Below, in pieces: positions 14,839-16,892 of a stretch of DNA of 16,892 nucleotides. A program made the position numbers and the translations under genes. This DNA is from an uncultured Clostridia bacterium. GTDB taxonomy: Bacteria; Bacillota; Clostridia; Christensenellales; CAG-314. The notes under the pieces were generated by a model. The model ran no database searches and was not told the origin of the DNA. It saw only the letters and a list, made by a program, of their open reading frames with translations. Position 1 is the first letter of the stretch. Each line of letters starts with the position of its first letter. The DNA lies in assembly GCA_934294965.1 (NCBI GenBank), contig CAKRAM010000079.1, positions 1 through 16,892 on the forward strand, in the 5' to 3' direction.

Positions 14839-15327
14839 ATGAAGGGTACGACCGTGCATTTTAACGGCACAAAAGAACAAGAACAACAACTCAGAGAAAA
14901 ACTGCGCGAGTTGAAGCAAACCGAAGGCGCGCTTATGCCGGCTTTGCAGTATGCTCAATCCGTGTACGGTTATCTTCCTTACGAGGTGCAAACCATTGTT
15001 GCGGAAGAACTGGGTGTAACCCTTTCCGAAGTGTACGGCGTTGTGACGTTTTATTCGCAGTTCACTTTGTATCCGAAGGGAAAATATCGCATCGGCATTT
15101 GCCTCGGTACGGCATGCTACGTAAAAGGTTCGGGAGATATTTACGAAAAACTTAAAACGGTTTTGAACATCGAAAGCGGACAATGCACCGAAGATCGCAA
15201 GTTCTCGTTGGACGCGACTCGCTGCGTAGGCTGCTGCGGACTTGCTCCCGTTATGACGATAAACGACGACGTTTACGGCAAAATTACGCCGGACGACGTT
15301 GAAGGAATTTTGGCAAAGTACGAATAA
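14839..15327 (+). CDS. NuoE/HydC-like [2Fe-2S] thioredoxin-fold subunit
   Basis: This 162-residue protein belongs to the 24-kDa complex I subunit family, which passes electrons between an NAD(H)-binding flavoprotein (NuoF/HydB type) and hydrogenase or quinone partners. An N-terminal helical part (about 12-65, including YLPYEVQTIVAEELGVTLSEV) precedes the thioredoxin-like fold. The [2Fe-2S] ligands are Cys88 and Cys93 (ICLGTAC) and Cys129 and Cys133 (CVGCCGLAP), with the expected CxxxxC and CxxxC spacing. The length matches the family. GGAGGA eight bases before the ATG supports the start. It heads a tight operon with DRTGG and ATPase genes, an arrangement found beside electron-bifurcating [FeFe]-hydrogenases in Clostridia. 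It is therefore better read as HydC-like than as part of complex I. The NuoF-like partner is not in the window. Confidence 0.93.
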   Translation: MKGTTVHFNGTKEQEQQLREKLRELKQTEGALMPALQYAQSVYGYLPYEVQTIVAEELGVTLSEVYGVVTFYSQFTLYPKGKYRIGICLGTACYVKGSGDIYEKLKTVLNIESGQCTEDRKFSLDATRCVGCCGLAPVMTINDDVYGKITPDDVEGILAKYE

Positions 15328-15351
15328 CGCTCGGCAACGGAGGAGGTATAT

Positions 15352-15696
15352 ATGACAATCAACCAAATTGCCAACGTTCTCAACGCCGAATTTTTGTGCG
15401 GTAGCCAATTTGGCGAAAAGGAAGTTGCAACGGCTTGCGGCTCGGATATGATGAGTGACGTTTTGGCTTACGTAAAGGATCAAGCGGTTCTCATCACCGG
15501 ATTGTGCAATCCCCAAGTGGTGCGCACGGCGGAAATGATGGATATGGTTTGCATCGTGTTCGTCCGCGGAAAACGCCCCGACAAAGCGGCAATCGAACTT
15601 GCCGAAAACAAGTCCATTGCAATGATGACCACACCTCACCGTATGTTTTCCGCTTGCGGAATTTTGTACGAGGCCGGCTTAAAATCCGGAAGCTAA
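15352..15696 (+). CDS. DRTGG-domain protein
   Basis: A 114-residue stand-alone DRTGG domain. It shows the family signature: ACGSDMMSDVLAY (28-40), VLITGLCNPQVVRTAEMM (46-63), VFVRGKRP (69-76) and the end MFSACGILYEAGL (98-110). DRTGG domains are thought to be regulatory and occur in phosphotransacetylase and CBS-domain phosphatases. The small free-standing form recurs in clostridial hydrogenase clusters, but its ligand is not established to my knowledge. Three cysteines (29, 52, 102) could be redox-active. A textbook AGGAGG lies five bases before the ATG. It sits 24 bases after the NuoE-like gene and one base before the ATPase gene, so the three proteins are surely made together. An interaction with the ATPase is inferred from context only. 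Confidence 0.9.
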   Translation: MTINQIANVLNAEFLCGSQFGEKEVATACGSDMMSDVLAYVKDQAVLITGLCNPQVVRTAEMMDMVCIVFVRGKRPDKAAIELAENKSIAMMTTPHRMFSACGILYEAGLKSGS

Positions 15697-15697
15697 A

Positions 15698-16120
15698 ATG
15701 GATTGTCTTCATTTAGAGTATGATGTGGACGGAAACAACTTTGTTTCTGCCGGTCAAGCCACCGAAAAAGTCAAATCCTGCCTAAAAAGCATTGGCATTC
15801 GTTCCGAAGACGTGCGGCGCATAGCCATTGCCATGTACGAGGGCGAAATCAACATGGTTATCCACGCCAACGGCGGCAAAGCGTATGCCGATATCTACGT
15901 GGATAAAATCGTGGTGCGCTTGGAGGACACGGGCAACGGCATTGCCGACGTGGAACAAGCCATGCAACCGGGGTTTTCCACCGCAAGCGAATCCATAAGA
16001 GATTTGGGGTTCGGCGCGGGAATGGGTTTGCCCAACATGAAAAAATACGCCGACGAGTTTTACATACAAAGCACCGTCGGAGTAGGAACAAAAATAACTT
16101 TGGTCGTAAAATTCAACTAA
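15698..16120 (+). CDS. Small GHKL ATPase, anti-sigma-factor/RsbW-like
   Basis: A 140-residue stand-alone HATPase_c domain. The N box is EGEINMVIHA (48-57, metal-binding Asn52), the G1 box LEDTGNGI (75-82), and the G2 box LGFGAGMGLPNMKK (103-116), so ATP binding looks intact. The final strand GTKITLVVKF closes the Bergerat fold. No dimerisation, histidine phosphotransfer or membrane segment is present, so it is not a full histidine kinase. The family includes serine kinases such as RsbW and SpoIIAB that phosphorylate a partner protein. Its start follows the DRTGG stop by one base, and the ribosome binding site (GGAAG) lies inside that gene, implying coupled translation. In this operon its likely partners are the DRTGG protein and the hydrogenase-like sensor, but this is inference. 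Confidence 0.9.
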   Translation: MDCLHLEYDVDGNNFVSAGQATEKVKSCLKSIGIRSEDVRRIAIAMYEGEINMVIHANGGKAYADIYVDKIVVRLEDTGNGIADVEQAMQPGFSTASESIRDLGFGAGMGLPNMKKYADEFYIQSTVGVGTKITLVVKFN

Positions 16121-16135
16121 AAGGAAAAAGCGACG

Positions 16136-16892
16136 ATGCAAGAACTGAAAAAGCTTCATACCGTTACGCTGGATTCCGACAAATGTATCGGATGCTCTTC
16201 CTGCATAAAAAGGTGTCCCACACAGGCAATTCGCATAAAAAACGGCAAAGCAAGCGTCATTTACGACAAATGCATCGCTTGTGGCGAATGCGTGCGCATT
16301 TGTCCTTCGCACGCAAAAATCCCCAGTTACGATCATTTTGACATCACAAAAAACTTCAAGTACAAAATCGCGTTGATTGCTCCGTCGCTGTACGGGCAGT
16401 TCGACGAAGTGGCGGACGTAAACTACGTATTGACCGCGTTCAAAAAAATCGGATTCGACTTTGTTTTTGAAGTCGGCGTTGCAGCGGAATTGATTTCCCA
16501 AGTCACAAGAAAACTTTCCGCGTCCGATTCCCTGCCCAAGCCGATAATTTCCACGGCGTGTCCCGCCGTGTTGGAATTGATTAACCAACGTTTTCACAAT
16601 CTCAAAAAGAATTTACTTCCGCTTCTCCCTCCCGTCGACGTTGCCGCAAAACTTGCGCGAGAACGCGCCGTAAAACGGGGTGTGGACGAGCGCGATATCG
16701 GTGTTTTTTTCATTTCGCCCTGTCCGGCAAAGGTTTTTGCATTAAAAGCCGGCAAGGCAGTTTGTCGCAATTATGTAGACGGAGTGTTGTCCGTTGCCGA
16801 AGTTTACATGAAATTGGTTGCCGAAATGGACCGCATGGACGAAAGCAAAAATCTTTCGGAAATGGGTGTTTTGGGGCTTCAGTGGGCGTCCA
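16136..16892 (+). CDS. Ferredoxin plus [FeFe]-hydrogenase-domain protein, sensory (HydS-like), 3' end outside window
   Basis: The first 252 residues are visible and the frame is open at the right edge. Two [4Fe-4S] motifs come first: CIGCSSCIKRCP (Cys17, 20, 23, 27) and CIACGECVRICP (Cys46, 49, 52, 56). The H-cluster domain starts at about residue 76 (KIALIAPSLYGQF). The first H-cluster motif is STACPAV (Cys142) and the second SPCPAKV (Cys196, Lys199). In catalytic enzymes the first motif is TSCCPG, whose first Cys relays protons. Here it is Ala141, as reported for sensory hydrogenases such as Thermotoga HydS. Such proteins often carry C-terminal PAS or phosphatase domains, which would lie past the window. 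The ATG follows AAGGA by ten bases, and the gene starts 15 bases after the ATPase stop. The group (C or D) cannot be settled from this fragment. Confidence 0.88.
   Translation, partial: MQELKKLHTVTLDSDKCIGCSSCIKRCPTQAIRIKNGKASVIYDKCIACGECVRICPSHAKIPSYDHFDITKNFKYKIALIAPSLYGQFDEVADVNYVLTAFKKIGFDFVFEVGVAAELISQVTRKLSASDSLPKPIISTACPAVLELINQRFHNLKKNLLPLLPPVDVAAKLARERAVKRGVDERDIGVFFISPCPAKVFALKAGKAVCRNYVDGVLSVAEVYMKLVAEMDRMDESKNLSEMGVLGLQWAS

Noticed and set aside
1..16892. CRISPR array, insertion sequence, prophage, tRNA or rRNA
   Set aside because: I saw no regularly spaced repeats, transposase or integrase motifs, or tRNA-like TTCRA arms in gene-free stretches. All large frames are accounted for by chromosomal genes.

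Overview
The window looks like a chromosomal segment of an anaerobic Firmicute, most likely an uncultured member of the Clostridia. The reasons are the AddAB recombination nuclease (rather than RecBCD), a RlmH/WalJ neighbourhood as in other Firmicutes, sigma-A-like promoters with strong AGGAGG-type ribosome binding sites, and a cluster of [FeFe]-hydrogenase accessory genes. I see no sign of phage, insertion sequence, CRISPR array, tRNA or rRNA. This assignment is inference from gene content, not from a database search.

Layout. At the left edge, the end of rpmE (ribosomal protein L31) runs rightwards into a bidirectional terminator. A long block on the minus strand then covers 500-13219. In transcription order it holds addB and addA (4-nt overlap), walJ (MBL-fold exonuclease), a CPBP-family membrane protease gene that starts inside walJ, rlmH (23S rRNA methyltransferase), a large alpha/beta-hydrolase-like protein that lacks the nucleophile, and lepB (signal peptidase I). 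The gaps of 290-450 nt between these transcription units hold promoters, hairpins and palindromes but no convincing gene.

At 13220-13614 the direction flips. Divergent promoters serve addBA on the left and, on the right, a lipoprotein gene of unknown family. The lipoprotein promoter is followed at once by three ATGCAAAA octamers in alternating orientation, a good operator candidate. An antisense terminator lies between the two promoters.

From 14839 to the right edge is a tightly spaced plus-strand operon: a NuoE/HydC-like [2Fe-2S] protein, a DRTGG-domain protein, a small GHKL ATPase of anti-sigma type, and the first 252 residues of a ferredoxin plus [FeFe]-hydrogenase-domain protein. In that last protein the proton-relay cysteine is replaced by alanine, which suggests a sensory rather than a catalytic hydrogenase. 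Together these genes read as a redox or H2 sensing and signalling module that usually accompanies an electron-bifurcating hydrogenase. The diaphorase and catalytic subunits are not in the window and may lie to the right.

The least-described elements are the hydrogenase signalling operon with the unknown lipoprotein upstream of it, the octamer array, and the cytoplasmic pseudo-hydrolase.
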